From positions 33,083 to 97,082 of the forward strand of contig NZ_JAHGAJ010000043.1 in NCBI RefSeq assembly GCF_030248535.1: a stretch of 64,000 nt of DNA, written 5' to 3'. The first letter of the stretch is position 1; each line of letters begins with the position of its first letter. Under the pieces are notes generated by a model. That model did not search any database and was not told where the DNA came from. It saw only the letters and a list, made by a program, of their open reading frames with translations. Made by a program: the position numbers and the translations under genes. The stretch comes from Vibrio sp. D404a. Lineage in GTDB: Bacteria > Pseudomonadota > Gammaproteobacteria > Enterobacterales > Vibrionaceae. Shown here one piece after another: positions 53,918 to 62,927 of this stretch.

Positions 53918-56900
53918 GTGTTCAATTGGAGGCCTAGTCATGCATCAAAGGCTTTGATGTTATGGATACTGACATTGTGTGTTGCGGTGACAACCGTGAA
54001 CGCGTGGGCGCAAGCGTTACCAGATCTAGAATACATAGACAGTGAAATCACCAAACTGAGCGCGGAGAATCCCAAAAACGAGGGGCTTATTGGTCAATAT
54101 GAGACCTTAAAGGCGGGTGTGGCAAGTCACGAAGAAAAACGCAACAAGCGTGATAATTACCTTAAAGCGATCACTCAATTCCCTGTTCAACGCGAACGCC
54201 TAATGACCAACATTAACGATGTTGAATCGTTAGATATCTTCAAAACGGATCAGCTCGTTAAGTTCAGTGATTTGTCGCAGGCCATCGCTTCCTTGCAAGC
54301 CGCATTGGTCGAGTGGCGCACCTCTTATCAAGCCAAATCAGAACAAGCCAAACAACTGGGCACGGCTCGAACGGAGTTACCGCGCAGCTTAGCTCAGCTC
54401 GATAGACAGATCGAAAAAGCCAACTTAGCAAAGAGTGGCAAAGGTGAATTGATCGACCAGTGGTTAGAGCTGAGTAACCTTACAGGTTTAAAGCTTGACC
54501 GAGAAGTGTTGGCCGCAGAGTTACAAAGTCTGGATGAACGTACCGAGATTGTTCGATTAGAGCGTCAGCTGCTAGATAGAAAAATCAAATTGGCGACCCC
54601 GCTGGTGGTTGATCTTCAAGAGCGTTTAACTCAAGTCGAACAAGCATCGGTGCGTGAGCTGATTGATCAAGCCAACACGCTCAGAGAGCAGCGAGATACT
54701 CTGACGATCCCTGAGCAGCAAAGAGTGGATCGACTCACTGATTTTGCAATGGAGTTAGAGCAAGTTCTGGTTGAAATAGACCAAGCGAGAATCACAGTAC
54801 ATGAAGTAGATTCAGAACGAAGAAGCCTCACCAGTGAACTGCGTTTGATTAAGGATAACCTCAATTGGCTGCGTGACAGTACCGCCTTTGGGGACTCCAT
54901 TCGTGCTCAGCTACAGCGATTGCCAGCGGTTGTCGACAGCAGCGAAATTCCCAACAGCATTGCGAATGCGCACATCAGGAAGTATGAAATTGGGCAGACA
55001 TTAGATGATCTTGCGGTAAACAAATCTGTTTCTGAGATTCAGCAGAGTACAGAACCCGTTGATGAGTTGAGCCAGTTGACGCAACTTGTTTTAAAGCAGT
55101 TAACAGACAGCTACGATAAATTGATTATCGCCCTCAGCAAACTGCAGACCTCAAAAAGCCAATATGTCCTAGAGGTCAATGGTGCGCGCACCTTCTTACA
55201 ACAACAGCAACTCTGGAGCCGCAGTAATGTGCCTTTGTGGGAGCACCTCACCAGTTTTGACCGCGAGGTATGGCTGGGCGATCCGCGTCCGTTTATTGAG
55301 CGCTTTGATCAGCTAACCCGAGAACAACTCATCAGTCTTGGCTCCTTAATTGCTTTCTACAGTGCGACGTTGTTTGTCCTTTATGTGCGTTTTTCTAAAC
55401 GAGCGATTAGCCGGCGTTTGGAATATCAGAAAATCTTTGGCCACCCATTGAAAGACAAATTCCGCTTTACTCTGATTTTGTCATTAATGGCATCGTTAAG
55501 AGCGGTCGCCTTACCGCTATGGTTTGGGGTGACGGCGTATGTTGTGCATTGGATATGGCCGATCACCAGCTCCGAGGAGATAAAAACCATCACGTTCGCT
55601 GCCATGAGCGGCTTGTTTGTCGTCGAAGTACTGTTTTCATTGAGCTCGCCTAAAGGGGTGCTGGATCTGCACCTAAGCTGGCCAAGCTATATCTGCGAAT
55701 ACTTGCACTCTGGCGCGAAACGCGTTCGATGGCCGTTAATCCTGTTGTTGGTCTCTATTTATGCCGCTGAACTGGCAGCAGGAACCAAAGAGGCGGAGAT
55801 TTCACGAGTCCTATTTCTAGTGCTGATTGGCTCAATGCTAGCTGTGTATAGCTCACTGCTCAAAAAGCAGCATCTGCCTTCCACCTTTCCTTCGCCTTTT
55901 AACCAAGGTGTATCGCTGTTTGTGATTCGAGCCGTGGTATTAGGATCGTTTGTTGGCATTCTGGCCATGGCGATTGTCGGTTTGTATGTCGCATCTTGGG
56001 TACTATTGATTTATCAGCAGCTGACTATTTTCGTCATTTTAGGTGGTTTGTTTATCTATCAGCTAGCCGAGCGCTTCTTAAAGCTGGAGCATCGTCAACT
56101 CACGTATCAACGCCTATTAGAACGCCGAGAAGAGTTGATTGCCCAGCAGCAAGAGCAAGCCGATGAACCACCAGAATTAGCGGAGCTGAGAGACTCCTTA
56201 CCCGATGTAGAAGAGCGAGCGCTCGATAGTGAACAGGTCAGTGAGCAATCCATCACCTTGCTCCGAGGTTTGTCACTGATTGGTCTTGTGATAGCGCTGT
56301 TGACCCTGTGGTCGAGTGCGTTAGAGATGACCAGTCAGCTAAATAATGTTGTGGTTTGGCAGGTGAGCGAAACCACCGAAACGGGTGCTAGGCTGGTGGA
56401 CATCACCATACAATCGCTGATTTATGCGGTGATCACGCTATTGGTGACTATGGTAGGGGTGCGTAACTTACCCGGCGTGCTTGAGCTGCTTATCTTAAGA
56501 CGACTCGACCTTGCTCCGGGTTCAGGCTACGCGATTACTACATTATTGAGATACCTGATTCTGGTTGGCGGCGTGCTAACGGTGTTTGCGATGCTTGGCT
56601 TCCAATGGTCACGCTTGCAGTGGCTGGTGGCGGCGTTTGGTGTCGGTTTAGGTTTTGGTTTGCAAGAGATCTTCGCTAACTTCATCTCTGGCTTGATCTT
56701 GCTGTTTGAAAGACCGATCCGTATTGGTGATATCGTGACGATTAATGACCTGTCAGGAACTGTGAGCAAGATACAAACCCGTGCAACCACGATCATCGAT
56801 TGGGATAACAAAGAGATTGTGGTGCCGAATAAAGCCTTCATCACCGAGAAGTTGATCAACTGGTCGCTGACCGATCCGGTCACCCGTGTTGTGATCCCAA

Positions 56901-57193
56901 TTGGCGTCGCTTATGGAACAGATGTGGAGAAGGTTGAATCGATTCTCTATCAAATTGCTAACGACAATCCTTTAGTGCTTGAAGAGCCTTCTCCATATGT
57001 GGTGTTTCTTGCCTTTGGTGCGAGCAGTCTAGATTTTGAATTACGTGTCCATATCACGGCTATTGAACACCGTTTAACGACGATTCACCTCATCAACAAG
57101 AATATTGATAAGCTGTTTCGTGAGAACAACATTGAAATCGCCTTCCCACAAATGGACATTCACGTTCGCGATTGGCCGAATCAACCCGGTTAA
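53918..57193 (+). CDS. large MscS-family mechanosensitive channel (MscK/MscM-like)
   Basis: 1091-residue inner-membrane channel. It has a signal peptide (about 1-32), a periplasmic coiled-coil region (about 33-430), roughly eleven membrane segments, and a C-terminal MscS core (about 880-1085). The pore helix region FGVGLGFGLQEIFANFISGL and the beta domain GDIVTINDLSGTVSKI match MscS. It protects against hypo-osmotic shock; MscK-type channels also respond to potassium. GTG start behind AGGGAGA. MscK and MscM (YjeP) are both about this size, so I give no symbol. Confidence 0.88.
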   Translation: MFNWRPSHASKALMLWILTLCVAVTTVNAWAQALPDLEYIDSEITKLSAENPKNEGLIGQYETLKAGVASHEEKRNKRDNYLKAITQFPVQRERLMTNINDVESLDIFKTDQLVKFSDLSQAIASLQAALVEWRTSYQAKSEQAKQLGTARTELPRSLAQLDRQIEKANLAKSGKGELIDQWLELSNLTGLKLDREVLAAELQSLDERTEIVRLERQLLDRKIKLATPLVVDLQERLTQVEQASVRELIDQANTLREQRDTLTIPEQQRVDRLTDFAMELEQVLVEIDQARITVHEVDSERRSLTSELRLIKDNLNWLRDSTAFGDSIRAQLQRLPAVVDSSEIPNSIANAHIRKYEIGQTLDDLAVNKSVSEIQQSTEPVDELSQLTQLVLKQLTDSYDKLIIALSKLQTSKSQYVLEVNGARTFLQQQQLWSRSNVPLWEHLTSFDREVWLGDPRPFIERFDQLTREQLISLGSLIAFYSATLFVLYVRFSKRAISRRLEYQKIFGHPLKDKFRFTLILSLMASLRAVALPLWFGVTAYVVHWIWPITSSEEIKTITFAAMSGLFVVEVLFSLSSPKGVLDLHLSWPSYICEYLHSGAKRVRWPLILLLVSIYAAELAAGTKEAEISRVLFLVLIGSMLAVYSSLLKKQHLPSTFPSPFNQGVSLFVIRAVVLGSFVGILAMAIVGLYVASWVLLIYQQLTIFVILGGLFIYQLAERFLKLEHRQLTYQRLLERREELIAQQQEQADEPPELAELRDSLPDVEERALDSEQVSEQSITLLRGLSLIGLVIALLTLWSSALEMTSQLNNVVVWQVSETTETGARLVDITIQSLIYAVITLLVTMVGVRNLPGVLELLILRRLDLAPGSGYAITTLLRYLILVGGVLTVFAMLGFQWSRLQWLVAAFGVGLGFGLQEIFANFISGLILLFERPIRIGDIVTINDLSGTVSKIQTRATTIIDWDNKEIVVPNKAFITEKLINWSLTDPVTRVVIPIGVAYGTDVEKVESILYQIANDNPLVLEEPSPYVVFLAFGASSLDFELRVHITAIEHRLTTIHLINKNIDKLFRENNIEIAFPQMDIHVRDWPNQPG

Positions 57194-57214
57194 AGCGAGA
57201 TTTGATTAAAACTG

Positions 57215-57245
57215 AAGGCTGTCGATTGTGGATTATGACAGCCTT
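57215..57245 (+). terminator. terminator of the MscS-family channel gene
   Basis: AAGGCTGTC/GACAGCCTT perfect stem, then TTTTC. A possible upstream start of the next gene falls inside this hairpin and is therefore rejected. Confidence 0.85.
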
Positions 57246-57287
57246 TTTCATGTTCCATCAATACCAATAATTAAGGGCCTAGGGGGT

Positions 57288-57881
57288 ATGTTTGAACCAA
57301 GCACGGAAGAGTTAGACCCACTTAAGATCGCCAGTTATTTAAATAACAGCGAGTTGACGAATACCTCTGACAACTTGTCGGAATCTGATTTATCTGAGGC
57401 AACCTTTAATAATAAACAGCTAGACGCATTGTTGGTTTCAGCGCTCGATGAAGAACAGTCTGAATGTCTAATTAGCCTCTGTGAGAAAAGCAACACCTCG
57501 CTGCTTTGTTTTGAAAACCCATCGAACGATGCGGCGGCAGTGGCTCGCGTGATAGATAACCTGATGGGCAAACTTCAATCCCACGAAATGCCGAATAACA
57601 TTGATGTGGCGGATTTGCGTAATCTGTCTGAAAGCGGTGATTTGCTGTTTGGGTTTGATAACCACAGCGCTGCGCTCGATTTTCTAGATGCACAGAACCT
57701 TGGTAAAGTCGTCGGAGGTGTTTACTTGGCTCATGGTACAGTTGAACTGTCGCAATATGAGCAGGCTACCAATGAGCTACTCACTCGTTTCCCAGATAGT
57801 GGCTATTTATGTTCGAGTTTTTATGGCGCAGGTCTTGGTCAGTGTACGATTGTGTTGTCTGTGAAAGCGGTCGTCGTTTAG
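57288..57881 (+). CDS. hypothetical protein with FtsZ-C-like tail
   Basis: 197-residue acidic cytoplasmic protein. The first 110 residues are polar and of low similarity to anything I know. The last 75 (from LLFGFDNHSAALDFLDA through GGVYLAHGTVELSQYEQA to QCTIVLSVKAVVV) follow the strand-helix-strand order of the FtsZ C-terminal domain: GV-hydrophobic-x-G, an acidic helix, a central strand, then a final hydrophobic strand. It has no GTP-binding motif. I start at ATG 57288 with AGGGGG directly upstream. The fold suggestion is inference only. Confidence 0.6.
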   Translation: MFEPSTEELDPLKIASYLNNSELTNTSDNLSESDLSEATFNNKQLDALLVSALDEEQSECLISLCEKSNTSLLCFENPSNDAAAVARVIDNLMGKLQSHEMPNNIDVADLRNLSESGDLLFGFDNHSAALDFLDAQNLGKVVGGVYLAHGTVELSQYEQATNELLTRFPDSGYLCSSFYGAGLGQCTIVLSVKAVVV

Positions 57882-57999
57882 AACTTGATCAGTTATGTCA
57901 GTGAATAGAAAGAATCTATATATCAATACCTCAGCCCATTGCTGAAGCCATGCAACTGATGTACAACGAACGCTCAAACAAGAATAAGAGTGTAATTGC

Positions 58000-58500
58000 A
58001 TGAGTTTAGTAGTAAGACAAGTCACCATCGAAGATGCGCAAGGCATCACTGAAGTGCTTAACCCAATCATTGAAGAAGGTTTGTACACCATCCTCGACAC
58101 CACATTCACGGTTGAAGAAGAGAAGGGCTTTATTGCGGATTTCCCAAAGCAAGGCGTGTTTACTGTTGCTGTGAATGAAGAGCAAAACAAAGTCATCGCT
58201 TTCCAAAACATCGAGCCTTTTGCTTCTTATACCAAAGCCTTTGATCATGTGGGTATTATTGGTACCTTTGTGGATAGCGAAAGCCGTGGACAGGGTGTAT
58301 CTAAAAAGCTGTTCCAATCGACGTTTGAAGTAGCAAAACAGAAAGGCTATGAAAAACTGTTTGCTTATGTTCGAGCAGACAACGAGCGCGCATTAGCTGC
58401 CTATATACGTCAAGGCTTTGAAGTGGTCGGCACCGCGAAAAAGCACGCCAAAATCGACGGCGTATACGTTGATGAAGTTCTAATCGAGAAGTTCTTATAG
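58000..58500 (+). CDS. GNAT-family N-acetyltransferase
   Basis: 166-residue acetyl-CoA-dependent transferase. The acetyl-CoA loop is SRGQGVSKKLFQS (about 92-104), and NERALAAYIRQGFEVVG completes the fold. The substrate is unknown; relatives acetylate amines or amino acids such as phosphinothricin-like compounds. It precedes the PhzF-like gene by 74 bases on the same strand. Confidence 0.88.
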   Translation: MSLVVRQVTIEDAQGITEVLNPIIEEGLYTILDTTFTVEEEKGFIADFPKQGVFTVAVNEEQNKVIAFQNIEPFASYTKAFDHVGIIGTFVDSESRGQGVSKKLFQSTFEVAKQKGYEKLFAYVRADNERALAAYIRQGFEVVGTAKKHAKIDGVYVDEVLIEKFL

Positions 58501-58574
58501 TCGAGCTAAGCAACTTCTATCATTGATTAGGATAAGCCAGTTCAGATGAACCAGACAAAGGATAAGAAGGTGAC

Positions 58575-59375
58575 ATGAATATAGATATTTACCAAGTCGA
58601 TGCGTTTACCTCATCGCCTTTCAAGGGCAATCCCGCGGGTGTTTGTATTACCGAACAGCCATTGAGTGAAGAGCTAATGTTTTCCATCGCTCAAGAGATG
58701 GCCGTATCAGAAACCGCATTTCTCACGCTAAGTGACATGAGGCTGCGTTGGTTTACCCCTGAAATTGAGGTGAAATTGTGCGGACACGGTACTTTAGCTA
58801 TGACGCACATTCTGGTTGAGCGCGGTGATTTGAATGTCGGAGAAAGTGTCACCTTTCAAACTCTGTCTGGTCCTTTGAATGCGGCGGTATTAGAAGACGG
58901 AATTGAGCTCGATTTTCCGCAAACCAACCTTCAATTAGACCAAGAGTTTAATGCACCATTGTTAGAAGCGTTAGGTATTAAGCCTCAAGATATTGCGGCA
59001 TATGGCGAATTCGATTCTAAAGTCTTTATTCAAGTGAACAGTGAAAGCGCGTTGCTTGCTCTTACGCCTAACTTCGATGCGATGAAGCAGCTTGTTGGAC
59101 GAGGTGTGGTGGTGACGGCTCAATCAGAGCAACCACAGTTAGATTTCATCTCGCGCTATTTTGCCCCTTGGGTCGGTGTAAATGAAGATCCGGTAACGGG
59201 TTCGGCCCATTGTGCCCTCGGTCAGTTCTGGTGCCAAAAATTGGATAAAACTACGCTAACAGCGTATCAGGCATCGAAGCGAGGCGGTGATATCACAGTT
59301 GAAGTGCTTTCCAACCAGCGCATTAAACTAAAAGGGACTGCCAAGACCACCATTAAGGGCGTGATGAGCATGTAG
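58575..59375 (+). CDS. PhzF-family isomerase/epimerase-like protein
   Basis: 266-residue protein of two similar halves. It carries the family start YQVDAFTSSPFKGNPAGVC, the catalytic Glu in MAVSETAFLT, the HGTLAMTH segment, and NEDPVTGSAHCALGQFW in the second half. PhzF relatives isomerise small amino-acid-derived compounds. No phenazine genes are present, so the substrate is unknown. AAGAAGG lies upstream of the ATG. Confidence 0.9.
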   Translation: MNIDIYQVDAFTSSPFKGNPAGVCITEQPLSEELMFSIAQEMAVSETAFLTLSDMRLRWFTPEIEVKLCGHGTLAMTHILVERGDLNVGESVTFQTLSGPLNAAVLEDGIELDFPQTNLQLDQEFNAPLLEALGIKPQDIAAYGEFDSKVFIQVNSESALLALTPNFDAMKQLVGRGVVVTAQSEQPQLDFISRYFAPWVGVNEDPVTGSAHCALGQFWCQKLDKTTLTAYQASKRGGDITVEVLSNQRIKLKGTAKTTIKGVMSM

Positions 59376-59652
59376 TTATTATCGCGACTATGCAACAAAC
59401 CCTTACTAAATGTAATGATAAGCTTTGAGGTTGCGTTGACTTCGTAGCGTTGAATTAGGCTTTGAGCGAGGCTTTCAAGAAAATCGTACAGAGATTGGTC
59501 TTTTCTTATGAGAGGCGCGTTAAAAAGGTGGACTTTACAAAGCGGTTGTACCATCCTGCGTCTCCAATTTCATTCAACCTAAGCAATGAGACGAAGTGTC
59601 TGCTGAAATGTTAATCAGCCTCCCGTATCTCATTAATAGTAAGGAGTTCAAC

Positions 59653-60531
59653 TTGAACCTATTTGTAAGAGATCTTACCGTTATCGATTCTTCATACATC
59701 TGTGAACACAGAGGAGTCGTGGGAGATAGTTGGATTTTAGATGTCATCATGTCTGGCGAGCTCAATGAAATGAGCATGGTGCTAGATTTCAGCAGGGTAA
59801 AGAAACAGATCAAACACCTTGTTGATGAGTATGTTGACCATCGCTTACTGGTGCCAATGAAAAACCCAGCCATCATCCATCAGGCGACCAAGCCAGGTTA
59901 CTCAACACTTGATGTCATGCGTGGCGATAAGAGCATTCACCTACAATGCCCTGATGAAGCGTATTGCTTGATTGACGCAGAAGCGATCACCATCGAAAGC
60001 ATTACTGCTCATGTCTACGATATCCTGCGCGATAACCTACCAAGCAATGTGACTGGCCTTGAAATTACGCTACGCCACGAAAAGATTGATGGTGCGTTTT
60101 ACCACTACACGCATGGCCTTAAAAAGCACGATGGTAACTGTCAGCGTATTGCTCATGGTCACCGCTCGCCAGTTGAGATTGTGGTGGATGGTAGCCGTGA
60201 TTCGCAAAGAGAAGAGGCTTTTGCACAGCGTTGGGAAGATATCTACCTAGGCTCTCAAGAAGACGTAGTGATGTTGGAAGCGCTTAACTTGAGCGAGAAC
60301 GCACAAGCCGTTACCGACGAAAGCCACTACGCGTTCCGCTATACCGCGCCACAAGGTGAGTTCGAGCTAGCGATCGCTAAAAGTGAAACCGAAATTCTTC
60401 CAACCGACACCACGGTTGAATTGCTAGCTGGCTACATTGCAGACCAAGTGAAGCCGAGCCTAAACGATGGGCAGTCTCTTCAGATTGTGGCGTACGAAGG
60501 TGTCGGTAAAGGCGCTATGGCGTTCAGATAA
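59653..60531 (+). CDS. tandem PTPS-like protein (6-pyruvoyl/6-carboxytetrahydropterin synthase family)
   Basis: 292-residue protein of two PTPS-type halves. The N-terminal half keeps the MVLDFSRVK...YVDHRLL part (residues 42-66) but lacks the histidine triad. The C-terminal half has the catalytic Cys and zinc histidines in DGNCQRIAHGHRSPVEI (Cys163, His168, His170). Single-domain QueD makes the queuosine precursor; the role of this long form is unknown. I choose TTG 59653 because AAGGAG lies seven bases upstream. It converges with the COG0523 GTPase. Confidence 0.8.
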   Translation: MNLFVRDLTVIDSSYICEHRGVVGDSWILDVIMSGELNEMSMVLDFSRVKKQIKHLVDEYVDHRLLVPMKNPAIIHQATKPGYSTLDVMRGDKSIHLQCPDEAYCLIDAEAITIESITAHVYDILRDNLPSNVTGLEITLRHEKIDGAFYHYTHGLKKHDGNCQRIAHGHRSPVEIVVDGSRDSQREEAFAQRWEDIYLGSQEDVVMLEALNLSENAQAVTDESHYAFRYTAPQGEFELAIAKSETEILPTDTTVELLAGYIADQVKPSLNDGQSLQIVAYEGVGKGAMAFR

Positions 60532-60540
60532 TCAGATAAA

Positions 60541-60573
60541 TGCACTGATGATACATGGTGTGTCATCAGTGCA
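60541..60573. terminator. hairpin between the PTPS-like and GTPase genes
   Basis: Perfect 11-bp stem TGCACTGATGA/TCATCAGTGCA. T-runs are weak on both sides. Confidence 0.7.
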
Positions 60574-60593
60574 ATTCCATTTTGAGCAGCTCT

Positions 60594-61799
60594 CTAAGGC
60601 TGTTTCAACTTGGCGACTTGCTGTGGCCAAGGGTCCTCAAAGCTCGCTCCATTTGCCCACTGTTCCAATTCAAAATCACTCAAAAAGCACTTTTCTAGCG
60701 CAAGCATAAAGCTATCTACTTCGTCTTGCTGCCCGATCACCGTTAAACGGCAACGACGGTCGCCAAAGCGGCTATCGACACTGTCTATTTTATCTTGAAG
60801 GATTTTTCGATGCTCTTCGGTGTAGTTCTGAGACTCATCATTGATGACAGAAGCACGCCAGAACCCGGTGACTTCTAAACCTACATTGCCATTTGCCTGA
60901 CTCCAAAGTAGCGACACGTCATCGCGAGTTGGGAACCAGAAAAAGCCTTTGCTACGAAAAACACCCTTAGTCATGTATTGATGGCAAGTGTCCCACAAAC
61001 GTTGAGGGTGGAAAGGGCGGTCATCTTTAAGCACTTTAGAGACCAAGCTTTGATTGGCCTTTCCTGACAAGTTCAATGGTGTGTTTACGCCACCACGCAA
61101 CTCTTCAGTGAGTTGTTCAACCAGAAAATAGTTGTAGTCTTGTTGGTTGTTAATGGACGCAATATTAATGTTGCCCCAAGAAGTCTTGATAATATTGGCA
61201 TAGATATTAAGCGGATGTATCGCCTGTGCTATCTTAGCCACACTATCGTCATCGAGTCGGTCTGTTTTGGTTAACAGCACACGATTAGAGAACATGATCT
61301 GTTCAACCAACAGGTTTTCAATACCTCGAATCCCTTTCTGAAGGTTCTCTTGCCATTTCGGAATCAAATCTACACCTTGGCGGTAATCGTCGCGTAACCA
61401 AATAGCATCAACTAAGGTAATCACATCTTTGAGCGCAAATTGAGGTCGATGCTTGAAGAACTCAACTAATGGGAGAGGGTGGCTGCTTCCAGAGGTTTCA
61501 ATCACGATCCAACTTGGTGATTGCTTTTCACAAAGCTCTTTTAAGGCTTGCTCAAGCTGCACAATCCCACTCGGGCTACTGACACTGTCGCCACTAATGG
61601 TCACGAAGTTGCCTTGCTCTTCATTAACCACATCGGTATTGGCAATCAACACCCCATCAACGTCCAGTTCGCTCATGTCGTTAACCACAACCGATGGAAC
61701 GATCTGCTGGTCGCTGGCTTGCTGAAGGATATTGCGTAACAAGGTGGTTTTACCCGAACCAAGAAAGCCATGCAAAATGGTAACTGGGATGGTAGACAT
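60594..61799 (-). CDS. COG0523 (CobW/ZigA-type) GTPase lacking CxCC
   Basis: 401-residue G3E P-loop GTPase of the metal-chaperone group. Walker A GFLGSGKTT (11-19), the switch-like WIVIETSGSSHPLP, and LLTKTDRLDD for guanine recognition are present, and a CobW C-terminal domain follows (GVFRSKGFFWFPTRDD, GDRRCRLTVIGQQDEVD). The metal-binding CxCC normally found after the EQGN/S position is missing: the segment reads EEQGNFVTISGDSVSSPSG. A strong Zur-box candidate lies 34 bases upstream. This suggests zinc-starvation expression, with either altered metal binding or a client-handling role. Confidence 0.88.
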   Translation of the reverse strand: MSTIPVTILHGFLGSGKTTLLRNILQQASDQQIVPSVVVNDMSELDVDGVLIANTDVVNEEQGNFVTISGDSVSSPSGIVQLEQALKELCEKQSPSWIVIETSGSSHPLPLVEFFKHRPQFALKDVITLVDAIWLRDDYRQGVDLIPKWQENLQKGIRGIENLLVEQIMFSNRVLLTKTDRLDDDSVAKIAQAIHPLNIYANIIKTSWGNINIASINNQQDYNYFLVEQLTEELRGGVNTPLNLSGKANQSLVSKVLKDDRPFHPQRLWDTCHQYMTKGVFRSKGFFWFPTRDDVSLLWSQANGNVGLEVTGFWRASVINDESQNYTEEHRKILQDKIDSVDSRFGDRRCRLTVIGQQDEVDSFMLALEKCFLSDFELEQWANGASFEDPWPQQVAKLKQP

Positions 61800-61827
61800 G
61801 TCTTTAACCTTTAACTAGAAAACAAAG

Positions 61828-61850
61828 TAAACGTTATAACATAACAATAA
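61828..61850. promoter_or_regulatory. candidate Zur box of the COG0523 GTPase gene
   Basis: The core GTTAT-AAC-ATAAC (61833-61845) matches the palindromic centre of the enteric Zur box (GTTAT-N3-ATAAC) exactly. Flanks are AT-rich and partly matching. It sits in the promoter region of the minus-strand GTPase gene. Confidence 0.65.
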
Positions 61851-61926
61851 CTATTGTCGTAAGGGTCTTTGTGAAAGAGTCACAATTGATGGCAGAGCTT
61901 CTGTTTTGGTATTTGGAATACACTTT

Positions 61927-62901
61927 TTAAGTGTTGAAGAGTTTAGATAGAGGGCTTACGACACCGTTCGCACCTCTATCAATGATATGAGTATAGATTT
62001 GTGTTGTCTTCAAATCGGTGTGCCCAAGTTGCTCTTGGACGGTTCTGATATCCGCTCCGCTTTGAAGAAGATGCGTAGCGAATGAATGCCTTAAAGTATG
62101 GCATGAGATGTTTTTCTCAATGTTGGCTTTTTGGCCAGCTATCTTAATGTGTTTTTGAAGCGCTGTTGGGTGAATATGGTGCCTACGTAGCTCGCCCGTT
62201 CGTAAATCTGATGACAAACGGTTAGAAGGAAAAAGGAATTGCCAATTTAGACTCTTTTCTGCGTTTGGGTATTTTCTAGCGAGAGCTTCAGGAATATATA
62301 CACCAGAAAAAACTGTGTCATTCATGTCTTGATGATAGTAACTCGCGGATCTCTGTTGCTGTTGCTTGATAGCGGGAAAAATCTCTGGTGCTATTGTAAC
62401 TACGCGGTTTTTACCTCCTTTCCCTTGCCATACACGTACGGACTTATATGTATAGTCGATATCTTGTATGCGTAAGCGTAAACATTCCATTAAACGCAAC
62501 CCTGACCCGTACATTAATTGATAAGGTAATTTGTAGTTAGGTGAACAGTGATTGAATAGCCTAACAATCTCCTCTGGAGTCATGACTGTTGGTAATTTTC
62601 TTGATTTATCTGAGCGCCGAAACTGCATATCAAGTTTTATGGGTTCTTGAATAATTTCTTTGTATAAGAAGACTAATGCATTGAGAGCTAGACTTTGCGT
62701 TTTCCTTGCTGACTTTTTGTTAACAACCAGATGCGTTAGAAAATCCTCTACATGCCTAGAGGTTAAGGTCTTTGGGTGCTTTTTATCATGATAAAGAATG
62801 TATTGGTGGATCCAATAGATGTACGCCTCCGTTGTACGAAGGGCATAGTGTCGTCCAAGCATATATTCTTGTATATACGACAGAAATGGTGATTTTTTCA
62901 T
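61927..62901 (-). CDS. intIA: integron integrase IntIA (Vibrio chromosomal type)
   Basis: 324-residue tyrosine recombinase that joins attI with attC to capture gene cassettes. Catalytic residues are Arg136 (GSGLRL), Lys161/164 (QGKGGKNR), His268 and Arg271 (CHTLRHSF), His294 (LGHTD) and Tyr303 (TQIYTH). The extra segment unique to integron integrases is present at about 196-214 (SGVYIPEALARKYPNAEKS). Length is near the 320 residues of VchIntIA. It is transcribed away from the cassettes. A degenerate LexA-like sequence lies just upstream. No frameshift is seen, so it should be active. Confidence 0.95.
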   Translation of the reverse strand: MKKSPFLSYIQEYMLGRHYALRTTEAYIYWIHQYILYHDKKHPKTLTSRHVEDFLTHLVVNKKSARKTQSLALNALVFLYKEIIQEPIKLDMQFRRSDKSRKLPTVMTPEEIVRLFNHCSPNYKLPYQLMYGSGLRLMECLRLRIQDIDYTYKSVRVWQGKGGKNRVVTIAPEIFPAIKQQQQRSASYYHQDMNDTVFSGVYIPEALARKYPNAEKSLNWQFLFPSNRLSSDLRTGELRRHHIHPTALQKHIKIAGQKANIEKNISCHTLRHSFATHLLQSGADIRTVQEQLGHTDLKTTQIYTHIIDRGANGVVSPLSKLFNT

Positions 62902-62911
62902 TAAACTTTAA

Positions 62912-62927
62912 CTGGTTATGCATACAT
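62912..62927. promoter_or_regulatory. possible degenerate LexA site upstream of intIA
   Basis: CTGG-TTATGCAT-ACAT resembles the SOS box CTGT-N8-ACAG with one mismatch in each half, 11 bases upstream of the intIA start. SOS control of integron integrases is known in Vibrio. Weak match. Confidence 0.35.

Noticed and set aside
57228..57287. 20-codon N-terminal extension of the FtsZ-C-like protein
   Set aside because: The GTG lies in the loop of the preceding terminator hairpin, so transcripts starting after it would lack this start.
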